From Candidatus Aenigmatarchaeota archaeon (lineage in GTDB: Archaea; Aenigmatarchaeota; Aenigmatarchaeia; PWEA01): a DNA stretch of 8,485 bases. A program made the position numbers and the translations under genes. The stretch spans positions 1 to 8,485 of the forward strand of contig PUKU01000055.1 of NCBI GenBank assembly GCA_003550625.1. Direction: 5' to 3'. This document shows positions 1 to 6,247 of the stretch, one piece after another. A model generated the notes under the pieces. The model saw only the letters and a list, made by a program, of their open reading frames with translations. It was not told where the DNA came from and did no database searches. Within the stretch, counting starts at the first letter, position 1; each line of letters starts with the position of its first letter.

Positions 1-651
1 AGGGATTCGGTCGTATACGAAAGGTTCGGTATACCCGCCATGACCCCAGGAACATTCATGTCAACGGTACGAGGCAGGTACCCCAAGAAGATAAGTACCA
101 GAGGCGGTGTATTTGGCGTACTTGATCCGGACAGACTCAGAAACCTGAGGAGGGAGAAGGATCTTACCCAGCAGGAGCTTGCAGACATGCTCGGCGTATC
201 GCAAAAAAGCATATCAGAGCACGAGTCAAGACGGGGAAAGGTGGTCGTAAAGATGTTAGAGGCTCTTGAAAACATATTTGAAGAGGAGCTGACAGAGAGA
301 ATAGATCCATTCCAGTTATTTGATGCGGAGACCAGTAGAAGCACGGAAAAAGGCAAAGGTCTTTGCCGTATTTTAAGGGATATTGGATTTAACGCCAGCA
401 GCGTAAAAAGGGCACCACCGGAACTGGTAGCCAGATCGGAGAAAACTGTGATATCAAAACAGATCAGAAAGAACAGCCACGGTATGGAAAAACTATCTGA
501 GTTCTCCGAGGTAACCAACTCCACTGCATTTGTGGTCTCTGACAAGGATAAATACGCAGAAGGGCTCCCCTGTATAAGAAGAGATGAAATACAGGAGATA
601 GGAAGCCCGAAGGAACTTATAAAAATCGTCGAGGAAAGAAGTGCCGCATAA
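1..651 (+). CDS. Archaeal Xre/Cro-type HTH transcriptional regulator, 5'-truncated
   Basis: The frame is open from base 1, so the gene begins before the window. The Met at 40 is internal: the residues before it, reading VVYERFGIPAM, belong to the conserved core of the family. 216 residues are visible. A helix-turn-helix of the Cro/C1 type lies at about visible residues 44-93 (LTQQELADMLGVSQKSISEH, then a recognition-helix continuation). It is followed by a C-terminal domain with the family-typical stretch GFNASSVKRAPPELVA and a closing GLPCIRRDEIQEIGSPKELI segment. This is the conserved archaeal family of 'putative HTH-type transcriptional regulatory proteins' (COG1395, from memory), normally about 310-320 aa, so roughly the first 100 residues are missing. 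DNA binding is inferred from the HTH; targets are unknown. It ends at TAA 649-651, 32 nt before the next gene, which has its own TATA-like box. Confidence 0.85.
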   Translation, partial: RDSVVYERFGIPAMTPGTFMSTVRGRYPKKISTRGGVFGVLDPDRLRNLRREKDLTQQELADMLGVSQKSISEHESRRGKVVVKMLEALENIFEEELTERIDPFQLFDAETSRSTEKGKGLCRILRDIGFNASSVKRAPPELVARSEKTVISKQIRKNSHGMEKLSEFSEVTNSTAFVVSDKDKYAEGLPCIRRDEIQEIGSPKELIKIVEERSAA

Positions 652-652
652 T

Positions 653-661
653 AGTTAAATA
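653..661 (+). promoter_or_regulatory. TATA box for the 684 membrane-protein gene
   Basis: AGTTAAATA lies directly after the regulator's stop codon, with 22 nt between the box and ATG 684. In archaea transcription starts about 22-26 nt past the TATA box, so the mRNA would begin at or next to the ATG and be leaderless. No Shine-Dalgarno sequence precedes the ATG, which agrees. A short T run (673-678) lies in the same gap and could end the upstream transcript, but it is weak. Confidence 0.55.
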
Positions 662-683
662 GGTCGGAAACGTTTTTTAGGGT

Positions 684-1163
684 ATGAGGCTTGGACACGG
701 AAAAAGAACGGAAACGCTTACACCGGAACTTAAGTCCAAACTGTTCAAACTTGGTATGCTGCTTTTCCTAGCCGGACTCTTCGTACTTTCGGCTTCTTTC
801 CAGGCCATTCCGTTCATCAAAGTACCCCTGGAATACCTTGACATAACATTCACAGTCTCATTTCTCATGATACCGGCGGGGGCAATAATGATGATGGTGG
901 GGAGGATGTACTACAGAATTGGTTATATAGCCGGTCTGCTTGTTTTCCTGGCCGCAGTGGGTATGGTAGCTCACTTTCAGATGCAGAGCTACAGGGTAAC
1001 AAATGTAGATAGATGCTGTGAAATGTTTGTAGAGGGAGGCAGCTGTACCCACGAAGAGTTTCCAGAAAACTTCTCGGTAACGATAGAGGAAAATGAGGTC
1101 GACTGTAGATTATTCCCTGCAGGAAACAACGTACACAACTGGAGATCGGTCTGCAACTGTTAG
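684..1163 (+). CDS. Small membrane protein with cysteine-rich extracytoplasmic tail, unknown function
   Basis: 159 aa, not recognised. A basic N-terminus (residues 1-20) is followed by three hydrophobic segments at about 21-40, 53-73 and 78-98, then a soluble C-terminal tail of about 60 residues. The tail holds all six cysteines of the protein (C111, C112, C121, C141, C157, C159) in the arrangement CC-x8-C-x19-C-x15-C-x-C. With the basic N-terminus inside and three spans, the tail should face outside, where three disulfides would be plausible; an external metal site is the alternative. ATG 684 is chosen because it lies 22 nt after a TATA-like box with no Shine-Dalgarno, as expected for a leaderless gene. 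Its TAG stop (1161-1163) overlaps the stop of the convergent endonuclease IV gene. The topology and disulfides are inferred from composition only. Confidence 0.7.
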   Translation: MRLGHGKRTETLTPELKSKLFKLGMLLFLAGLFVLSASFQAIPFIKVPLEYLDITFTVSFLMIPAGAIMMMVGRMYYRIGYIAGLLVFLAAVGMVAHFQMQSYRVTNVDRCCEMFVEGGSCTHEEFPENFSVTIEENEVDCRLFPAGNNVHNWRSVCNC

Positions 1164-1996
1164 CTCCTTAGTTCTTTGACCTTTCTTATGTTCCAAGCGA
1201 ACCCTCTGTCGTCCACTGGCGTTTCAAGAACCATAGGTTTTTTCCTCAGCTCACCATGGTTTATGAATAAACGGAATGCTTCGTCGCCTATCTTACCAAG
1301 ACCTATGTGTTCATGTGCATCCTTCTCAGAAGCGTAGCCGTATTTGGAGTCGTTGAGGTGGAGGAACCTTAAATTTTCGTTTCCCACGGTGTCTTCAATC
1401 TCATCCAAAACCATATCCAACTTTGCTTGACTGGAAAAGTCGTAACCTGCCGAGTACATATGACATGTATCCAGACAGACCCCGAGTTTATCGTAACCGT
1501 GGTCCGATAACTCTATCATATCAGAAAGCTCCGAGAAGGTCTTACCGAGGGTGGTTCCTTTGCCTGATGTGTTTTCAAGTAGTACCCTGATGTTATCAGG
1601 TATATCAAGTTCGGATAGACGCGATGCTATGTTTTCTATGCCTTCCTCCACACCTGCACTAGTGTGGGCCCCGGGATGAAAAGTATAGTAGGGTATACCG
1701 AGCTTCGACGTAACGTTTATCTCGGCCTGCATGGTTTCAACCGACTTTCTTCCAAGCTCTTCCTTTGGGGTAGCCAGGTTTATAAGGTATGTGCTGTGAA
1801 CTATCCAGGGTTTTATGTCCTTCTCCTCCACCAGTTCCCTGAACCTCTTGGCCTCCTCCATATCAGGTTGGTTCACCTTCCAGCCGCGCGGCGACCCAAC
1901 GAAGATCTGGCCACAGTTCCCTCCTGTTTCTTCTTCCCTCTCAACGGCCCTGTGTATGCCGCCGCCTACAGAGACGTGTGCTCCAAGCCGAAACAT
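1160..1996 (-). CDS. nfo: Endonuclease IV (apurinic/apyrimidinic endonuclease)
   Basis: 278 aa, full length for the family (E. coli Nfo is about 285 aa). This is a TIM-barrel, three-zinc AP endonuclease that cuts the DNA backbone 5' of abasic sites and trims blocked 3' ends in base-excision repair. All nine expected metal ligands are present in order: H67, H107, E141 (LLENTSG), D176 and H179 (CLDTCH), H213 (FLHLNDSK), D226 and H228 (DAHEHIGLGKIG), and E258 (LETP). The second metal-site motif reads D-A-H where many homologues have D-R-H; the ligands themselves are kept. The opening GAHVSVGGG and the IFVGSPRGW stretch are typical and closely resemble haloarchaeal enzymes. The start at 1996 sits 24 nt after an AT-rich box on the minus strand, consistent with a leaderless mRNA. 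It diverges from the thermosome gene and converges on the membrane-protein gene, with a 4-nt overlap of stop codons. Confidence 0.96.
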   Translation of the reverse strand: MFRLGAHVSVGGGIHRAVEREEETGGNCGQIFVGSPRGWKVNQPDMEEAKRFRELVEEKDIKPWIVHSTYLINLATPKEELGRKSVETMQAEINVTSKLGIPYYTFHPGAHTSAGVEEGIENIASRLSELDIPDNIRVLLENTSGKGTTLGKTFSELSDMIELSDHGYDKLGVCLDTCHMYSAGYDFSSQAKLDMVLDEIEDTVGNENLRFLHLNDSKYGYASEKDAHEHIGLGKIGDEAFRLFINHGELRKKPMVLETPVDDRGFAWNIRKVKELRS

Positions 1997-2020
1997 ATGT
2001 TAAGGATAAACTAACAGAGT

Positions 2021-2029
2021 TAAATTATT
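2021..2029 (-). promoter_or_regulatory. TATA box for nfo
   Basis: On the minus strand this reads AATAATTTA and is separated from the nfo ATG by 24 nt, the spacing for a leaderless archaeal transcript. Read on the plus strand, the overlapping AGTTAAATTA is also a possible, weaker TATA element 24 nt before ATG 2052, so this box does not by itself settle the thermosome start. Confidence 0.45.
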
Positions 2030-2043
2030 TGTCTGCCCATAAC

Positions 2044-2052
2044 TTTTAAATA
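2044..2052 (+). promoter_or_regulatory. TATA box for the thermosome gene
   Basis: TTTTAAATA is the best match in the window to the archaeal TATA consensus. Its last base is the A of the in-frame ATG at 2052. Transcription would start near 2074-2078, so that ATG could not be in the mRNA and the leader would run about 55 nt to the translation start near 2133. Confidence 0.6.
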
Positions 2053-2118
2053 TGTGTATGGAGGTATATTTGCCCTGGGTTAACCACAATTTAACTCTCA
2101 AAATCAGTAACAAAAAAA

Positions 2119-2128
2119 AGGAGGTGAT
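2119..2128 (+). promoter_or_regulatory. Near-perfect Shine-Dalgarno sequence deciding the thermosome start
   Basis: AGGAGGTGAT is complementary over ten bases to the standard archaeal 16S rRNA 3' end (GAUCACCUCCU). Eight nt separate GGAGG (2120-2124) from an in-frame ATT at 2133, which is optimal spacing. No in-frame ATG, GTG or TTG lies between the element and the conserved protein core; the only nearby GTG (2124) is inside the element itself and the ATG at 2149 is out of frame. Confidence 0.75.
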
Positions 2129-2132
2129 AGAT

Positions 2133-3794
2133 ATTTCACCAGGAGCACATGGTGTTGGACAACCTATTTTTATCTTAGGTGAAGACACCACAAGACAAAG
2201 CGGAAAAGGCGCACAAAAAAACAACATAGCAGCAGGAAAGGCCGTCGGTGATACGGTCAGGACGACACTGGGTCCCAAGGGCATGGACAAGATGTTAGTG
2301 GACTCGGTGGGAGATATAGTAGTGACGAACGACGGTGTAACGATTCTCGATGAGATGGAGATCGAACATCCGGCTGCAAAGATGATGGTGGAGGTAGCAA
2401 AGACACAGGAGGAGCAGGTCGGTGATGGAACGACAACTGCGGTTGTCATTGGTTCTGAACTGCTGAAGAAGGCCGAAGACCTTCTGGACCAGGATATACA
2501 TCCTACGGTCATAACCAGAGGTTTCAACCTGGCAGCAGGAAAGGCACTGGAACATCTCGACGACATAAGCGAGGAGGTTGATTTCAGCAAAAACAGGGAC
2601 CTACTGAAGAACATAGCCATGACATCGATAACAGGGAAGTCTGCCGAGAAGGCGTATGAAAAGTACGCTGAGCTTGCTGTACGTTCGGTCGAAACCATCC
2701 TTGACAAAAACAACGGAGAAGTAGACATAGACAAGGACAACATAAAGATCGAAAAGAGCGAGGGCGATGGAATAAGCAGCTCGGACCTGATAGAAGGAAT
2801 AATCATCGACAAGGAGATGGTCCATGCAGACATGCCCAAGAAAATCAAGGATGCAAAGGTTGCTCTCGTTAACGCTGCTCTTGAAGTCGACGAGACAAAG
2901 ACCGATGCAGAAATCCAGATCTCTTCACCCGATCAGCTGGAGAGCTTCCTGGACCAGGAGGAAAAGATGCTCAAGAAGATGGTCAACAAGATAGTCGACT
3001 CCGAAGCAGATATAGTCTTCTGCCAGAAGGGAATCGACGACATAGCACAGCACTACCTAGCAAAGAGAGGAATAGCAGCGGTGCGACGTGTAAAGAGCGA
3101 CGACATGAAGAGACTCGCAAGGGCAACCGAGGCAAAGGTAGTAAACAGCATCGAAGATCTAACAGAAGAGGACCTGGGTGAAGCAGGCACAGTCGTTGAA
3201 AAGAAGGAAGGAGACGCGATGATCTACGTTCAGGACTGTAAGAGACCAAAGACAGTTTCACTGCTTCTAACGGGAGGCACGGAACACGTAGTCGACGAAG
3301 CAGAACGTTCTATGAACGACGCACTTGACTGTGTGATAACAGCACTCAAGTCCGGTAAGATCGTTGCAGGTGGTGGATCAGTCGAACAGGAGCTTTCAAA
3401 CAGGCTCAAGAAGTTTGCACAGTCCGAATCCGGAAGAGAACAGCTAGCCATAAGAGCATTTGCAGAGGCACTTGAAGTAATACCAAGGACCCTTGCAGAA
3501 AACACGGGCCTCGACCCAGTCGACGCACTCGTAGAGATTAGGTCGGCACACGAGGACGGCAAGAAGGACAACGGACTCGATGTAGACCTCGGCAAGGTGG
3601 TTGACATGAAGAAGAAGGGTGTTATCGAACCGCTCGGAATAAAGAAGCAGGCTATACAGTCTGCAAGTGAAGCAGCGGAGATGATACTCAGGATAGACGA
3701 CGTCGTGTCTGCCGGTGAGCTGAGTGGTGGAGAAGGAGGAGGACCAGGCGGAGGCATGCCAGGAGGAATGCCACCCGGAATGGGAGGCATGTAG
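2133..3794 (+). CDS. ths: Thermosome subunit (group II chaperonin)
   Basis: 553 aa from the proposed start, the normal thermosome length. Thermosomes are cytosolic double-ring ATPases with a built-in lid that fold proteins. Visible marks, numbered from 2133: [20 protein letters not shown] near the N-terminus, [10 protein letters not shown] (about 45-54), [10 protein letters not shown], the nucleotide-binding GDGTTTAVV (about 97-105), the apical-domain stretch [28 protein letters not shown] (about 412-421), and a tail of GGM/PGGM repeats as in haloarchaeal thermosomes. Start choice: the frame reaches back to ATG 2052, but the TATA box overlaps that codon, and the extra 27 residues are basic and unlike the family. 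The Shine-Dalgarno at 2119-2128 points to an ATT at 2133; GTG 2124 is the conventional alternative (556 aa). It is the only gene here with a clear untranslated leader, and it is monocistronic with a T-rich terminator. Confidence 0.95.
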   Translation: MSPGAHGVGQPIFILGEDTTRQSGKGAQKNNIAAGKAVGDTVRTTLGPKGMDKMLVDSVGDIVVTNDGVTILDEMEIEHPAAKMMVEVAKTQEEQVGDGTTTAVVIGSELLKKAEDLLDQDIHPTVITRGFNLAAGKALEHLDDISEEVDFSKNRDLLKNIAMTSITGKSAEKAYEKYAELAVRSVETILDKNNGEVDIDKDNIKIEKSEGDGISSSDLIEGIIIDKEMVHADMPKKIKDAKVALVNAALEVDETKTDAEIQISSPDQLESFLDQEEKMLKKMVNKIVDSEADIVFCQKGIDDIAQHYLAKRGIAAVRRVKSDDMKRLARATEAKVVNSIEDLTEEDLGEAGTVVEKKEGDAMIYVQDCKRPKTVSLLLTGGTEHVVDEAERSMNDALDCVITALKSGKIVAGGGSVEQELSNRLKKFAQSESGREQLAIRAFAEALEVIPRTLAENTGLDPVDALVEIRSAHEDGKKDNGLDVDLGKVVDMKKKGVIEPLGIKKQAIQSASEAAEMILRIDDVVSAGELSGGEGGGPGGGMPGGMPPGMGGM

Positions 3795-3817
3795 ATCCAA
3801 AACAACCCCCCGACCCC

Positions 3818-3834
3818 TTTCTTTTTCTTATTTT
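3818..3834 (+). terminator. T-rich terminator after the thermosome gene
   Basis: TTTCTTTTTCTTATTTT starts 23 nt after the TAG stop, preceded by a C-rich run. Archaeal transcription ends at T-rich tracts without needing a hairpin, so this fits the end of the thermosome transcript. Confidence 0.6.
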
Positions 3835-3847
3835 AGGTTTCCACAAA

Positions 3848-3856
3848 ATATTTAAG
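3848..3856 (+). promoter_or_regulatory. TATA box for the coiled-coil protein gene
   Basis: ATATTTAAG, 22 nt before ATG 3879, downstream of the thermosome terminator. The geometry matches a leaderless mRNA, and there is no Shine-Dalgarno before the ATG. Confidence 0.5.
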
Positions 3857-3878
3857 TAAGACCCACAAATCTACCTAT

Positions 3879-4433
3879 ATGTCAGAGGACGAGGTAGAGA
3901 TTGAGGCCAGCGATGAGGAGTACGAAGTAATTCCCCTTTCTCCTATAAGAAAGCTTGAAAAGAGGATAGACGAGCTCGAGACCAAAAAGAGCAAGATGGA
4001 GTCCAAGAGCTTTGTAAACGAAATGATGGAGCTAATAAAGGCAAACCAAAGAATGGTCGAGAGAATGGTTGAGTCGAACAGCCAGCTCAGAGCTGAACTT
4101 GAGAGGCTACCCGGAAAGATAGACCAGGTCACAGACCAGTGGAAGGAATTCCTGGAACTGCTCAAGAAGGGAGGCGGTATAGATTCATCGGAGGAAAGAT
4201 CCCCGGAGGTTCAGGAACTCCTGGAACTCAACAAAAGCCTGATTCAGAAGAACGAGGACATAGTTGAGTCCCTGAAATCCCTAGAAAATAACATGCAAAA
4301 GGGAGAAGAACCGGAGCCCGTGGCAAGTGACCAGAGGAGAGAGAGGAAGGACAGGAGGAGCCCGAGCATAAGGATAAAGAAGAAGTCATCGGAACGTGAT
4401 AGAAGGAGCCGGGCCGACGAAAACCGACTTTAA
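3879..4433 (+). CDS. Coiled-coil protein with acidic head and basic tail, unknown function
   Basis: 184 aa, no signal peptide or membrane segment. Residues 1-16 are very acidic. Residues 18-34 read VIPLSPIRKLEKRIDEL, a proline-containing motif leading into a long heptad-like helix (about 23-97). After a short break (GGGIDSSEERSPE) a second helix runs at about 109-140. The last 34 residues are strongly basic (11 Arg, 4 Lys, several Ser), unusual beside the acidic proteins around it and suggesting contact with a nucleic acid or an acidic partner. I have seen similar PLSP-R-LE openings in archaeal hypothetical proteins but cannot name a family. It has its own promoter; the next gene is a pilin with a separate promoter, so a role in pilus assembly is only a guess from position. 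The start follows the 22-nt TATA spacing and gives a compact N-terminus. Confidence 0.75.
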   Translation: MSEDEVEIEASDEEYEVIPLSPIRKLEKRIDELETKKSKMESKSFVNEMMELIKANQRMVERMVESNSQLRAELERLPGKIDQVTDQWKEFLELLKKGGGIDSSEERSPEVQELLELNKSLIQKNEDIVESLKSLENNMQKGEEPEPVASDQRRERKDRRSPSIRIKKKSSERDRRSRADENRL

Positions 4434-4474
4434 ACGCCACCGGACACCAATTACTGCGGAACATATCTATAAAA

Positions 4475-4483
4475 CTTTAAATA
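4475..4483 (+). promoter_or_regulatory. TATA box for the acidic pilin gene
   Basis: CTTTAAATA matches the archaeal TATA consensus. The predicted transcription start is near 4505, which falls on the ATG of a three-codon mini-ORF just before the pilin start. It also shows that the upstream in-frame ATG at 4396 cannot be the pilin start for this transcript. Confidence 0.65.
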
Positions 4484-4504
4484 TCAGGCGTAACTACAAC
4501 ATTA

Positions 4505-4516
4505 ATGATACCATGA
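4505..4516 (+). other. Three-codon leader mini-ORF (Met-Ile-Pro-stop) overlapping the pilin start
   Basis: ATG ATA CCA TGA begins 21 nt past the TATA box, where leaderless translation would start, and its TGA overlaps the pilin ATG at 4513 (ATGA). A ribosome starting on the leaderless end would terminate exactly on the pilin start codon. It may be chance; there is no protein-level evidence for so short a frame. Confidence 0.3.
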
Positions 4517-4995
4517 TTGAAATGAAAAAGGGTATTTCACCTGTTATAGCAATCGTTATGCTTCTACTGATTGTAGTAGTTATGGTAGGTGGTGTATTCG
4601 CATGGATGACGGGAATGCAGGACGACATCGAAGGTGCAGGAGACGAACAAGTAGCAGCAATAGTAGAGGAAGCATCGGGATACGTCAGGATAATAGATGT
4701 GAGTTGCGACGACGATGGAGATTACGCAAAGCACATATGGATAAGGAACGACAACCCTACGAGGAACTATAATCCCATTGACGTGTTCTTGGACGGTGAC
4801 TACTTAGGGGACATCGAACTCAAAACCAACGATGAATTGGATGGTGATAAAAGCTATCCACTTGACCTGCTTGACAACTCAGATGATGACAACAATCTGG
4901 ACGAGTGGGACAATGAATGGGAAGAAGAGGTCTCCGGAAGACTTGTCCTTAACTACGAAGGAGAAAACATAGAGACAAGGAACATCGTCTGCTAG
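4513..4995 (+). CDS. Archaeal type IV pilin, very acidic
   Basis: 160 aa. The N-terminus MIEMKKGISPVIAIVMLLLI followed by VVVMVGGVFAW is a class III signal peptide: a short positive segment, a cut by archaeal prepilin peptidase after KKG (residue 7), then the ISPVIA start of the hydrophobic assembly helix (about 8-31), as in archaeal Pilin_N / DUF1628-type pilins. The remaining 125 residues form an exported, beta-rich domain with many Asp, Glu and Asn (38 acidic and about 10 basic residues overall), suited to high salt. Two cysteines only: C64 in DVSCDDDG and C160, the last residue, possibly a disulfide pair. The frame is open back to 4396, but the TATA box at 4475-4483 and the pilin motif place the start at 4513; ATG 4522 is also possible and gives MKKGISPV. 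Its own promoter and downstream T-tract suggest a single-gene transcript, as expected for a major subunit. Confidence 0.85.
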   Translation: MIEMKKGISPVIAIVMLLLIVVVMVGGVFAWMTGMQDDIEGAGDEQVAAIVEEASGYVRIIDVSCDDDGDYAKHIWIRNDNPTRNYNPIDVFLDGDYLGDIELKTNDELDGDKSYPLDLLDNSDDDNNLDEWDNEWEEEVSGRLVLNYEGENIETRNIVC

Positions 4996-5011
4996 AACTT
5001 CCAATAGCCAT

Positions 5012-5096
5012 GTGGAAAACCACGGACCAGTAGATATCGGTGGATCCAGTTATTTCTCTTTTTTTAAGCAATAGACGCTGGTGTGCTGGTCCACGG
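5012..5096. repeat. Imperfect inverted repeats between the pilin gene and the pilus operon
   Basis: A small perfect hairpin, GTGG-AAAA-CCAC (5012-5023), follows the pilin stop. CCACGGACCAG (5020-5030) can pair with CTGGTCCACGG (5086-5096) at 9 of 11 positions. GTGGATCCAG (5040-5049) can pair with the same downstream CTGGTCCAC with one bulged base. The pairings exclude one another and enclose the T-tract at 5053-5065. They could be part of the pilin 3' end, or an operator upstream of the TATA box at 5127. Confidence 0.35.
5053..5065 (+). terminator. T-rich terminator after the acidic pilin gene
   Basis: TTTCTCTTTTTTT, 57 nt after the pilin stop and before the operon promoter, fits an archaeal poly-T terminator and would separate the pilin transcript from the operon. 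Confidence 0.5.
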
Positions 5097-5126
5097 TGTC
5101 ATATATCTTTCTTCAAAAACATGGAT

Positions 5127-5135
5127 AGTTTTATA
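5127..5135 (+). promoter_or_regulatory. TATA box for the pilus operon
   Basis: AGTTTTATA, 22 nt before ATG 5158, with no Shine-Dalgarno ahead of that ATG: a leaderless start for the three-gene operon. Confidence 0.5.
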
Positions 5136-5157
5136 CCGTCTGTGACAAATTAAGAGT

Positions 5158-5784
5158 ATGCTCTCCGCTGCCAGACCGCACCCGAAGGGTCAACAGGTAA
5201 TGAGCGTTATACTGTTGACAGCCATCATGCTTTCCGTTTCTATAGGCGCCTACGCATGGGGCCGAGGTATGCTTGAAACATCCATGGAGAGAAGGGACTA
5301 CGAGAGAATGGAGAGGTTCATGCTCGACATCAATGAAAACATAAAGGAGGTGGCAAGGAGAGGTGGTAGAAAGGAAATGAGCATAGATCTACCACAGGAG
5401 GCTGAGTTCAGGGTAACAGACACAGAGGAAGGCCAGCTTGACAACATAACACTGACATTCGACACAACGATAAGGACCATGGCACAGGACACAGATATAG
5501 TTATCGTGGGATCACCCGGAACCGAATCGCCCGTGACGGAAAGTCCCGAGACAATAATAGCAAGGTCCGAAAGAATAGGAGACGGATACAACGTAAACTT
5601 CAAACTATACTATAGGAACACGACGATAGACGGAGAAGCGGTCCGGAGGATAGAGATAGATACACCAAACAACCAGGGAATTGCACAAAGAGGGGGCCAG
5701 ATCGACCTTCTCATCGAAAGAGGTCCCAGTTATGTTATGGAAGATGGGTTCACAGTTAATAAAATTAAAATAAGAATAATCTAA
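5158..5784 (+). CDS. Pilin-like protein with class III signal peptide, first gene of pilus operon
   Basis: 208 aa. The N-terminus carries a positive stretch ending in HPKG, a predicted prepilin peptidase cut after G11, then QQVMSVILLTAIMLSVSIGA (residues 12-31), the hydrophobic helix that anchors or assembles the subunit. Gln after the cut is usual in archaeal class III signals. The remainder is a soluble exported domain: an Arg/Glu-rich helix (about 40-70), then strand-like sequence with a Thr/Ser/Pro/Glu stretch (about 119-131, SPGTESPVTESPE) and possible N-glycosylation sites (NIT near 96, NTT near 154). It is longer and less acidic than the 4513 pilin, so it may be a minor or tip subunit; this is inference. 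The start fits the 22-nt TATA spacing. The next gene follows after 12 nt. Confidence 0.75.
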   Translation: MLSAARPHPKGQQVMSVILLTAIMLSVSIGAYAWGRGMLETSMERRDYERMERFMLDINENIKEVARRGGRKEMSIDLPQEAEFRVTDTEEGQLDNITLTFDTTIRTMAQDTDIVIVGSPGTESPVTESPETIIARSERIGDGYNVNFKLYYRNTTIDGEAVRRIEIDTPNNQGIAQRGGQIDLLIERGPSYVMEDGFTVNKIKIRII

Positions 5785-5796
5785 AGAGGAGTTAAG

Positions 5797-6246
5797 ATGG
5801 ACTCAAAGGGACAAAACCTCACGGTTGAACAGATGCTTCTCTTCTTCATAAGCATAACTGCAATGGTTGTGCTATACTACTCATTTTCAAGGCTAACAGG
5901 AAACGTTGGACAGGAGGTAGGAAGGGACCAGCTCAGGGGCGTCACGGAGGTGACACTCACAGGCATATACAGAGCGTACAACTCCTATGAAGAACAGAAA
6001 CCAGAAAGCAAAAAAATAAGGGCAGAGATACCAAAAGAAATTTCAGGAGAAATGTACAGAATAGTAGTGGAAGAGGATGAAATACGGGCCGAAACAGACG
6101 GTGAACTCGAGGTAACCAGAAGTATAGGCGAAATAACAGAGGACGTAAGTGTATCTATGGATGAAGGTTTCAGACAGGGAGTATCGTCGAGGAAGGGTTC
6201 CATACTGGTGGAGCTGGATGGGAGTGAAATAATAATAGGAAGATAG
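5797..6246 (+). CDS. Small pilin-like protein, second gene of pilus operon
   Basis: 149 aa. It opens with MDSKGQNLTVEQMLLFFISI: a very short class III signal peptide, likely cut after KG (residue 5), and a hydrophobic segment at about 10-32 with a Glu at +6 after the cut, near the Glu-5 position used in many type IV pilins. The rest is a charged exported domain of about 110 residues with alternating short strands and many Glu residues. The start is supported by AGGAG at 5787-5791, 5 nt before the ATG, in the 12-nt gap after the previous stop, so it is co-transcribed and internally initiated. The ATPase gene begins 1 nt after its TAG stop. No specific family is recognised; minor pilin is the best reading. 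Confidence 0.72.
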   Translation: MDSKGQNLTVEQMLLFFISITAMVVLYYSFSRLTGNVGQEVGRDQLRGVTEVTLTGIYRAYNSYEEQKPESKKIRAEIPKEISGEMYRIVVEEDEIRAETDGELEVTRSIGEITEDVSVSMDEGFRQGVSSRKGSILVELDGSEIIIGR

Positions 6247-6247
6247 C

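Noticed and set aside
40..651. ATG 40 as the start of the HTH regulator
   Set aside because: The frame is open to base 1 and the preceding codons encode family-conserved residues (VVYERFGIPA), so the Met is internal and the gene is truncated by the window.
2052..2132. Thermosome start at ATG 2052 with a 27-residue extension
   Set aside because: The best TATA box ends on this codon, the extension is basic and absent from the family, and a near-perfect Shine-Dalgarno lies 67 nt downstream. It is not fully excluded, because a weaker TATA element at 2018-2027 would suit it.
2000..2848. Long minus-strand frame opposite the thermosome
   Set aside because: Ser/Thr/Phe-rich translation mirroring the thermosome codons; no promoter or ribosome site and no recognisable domain. 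The same holds for 3230-3805.
4396..4512. Pilin start at ATG 4396
   Set aside because: It would overlap the coiled-coil gene and bury the class III signal peptide about 40 residues inside the protein; the TATA box at 4475-4483 lies downstream of it.
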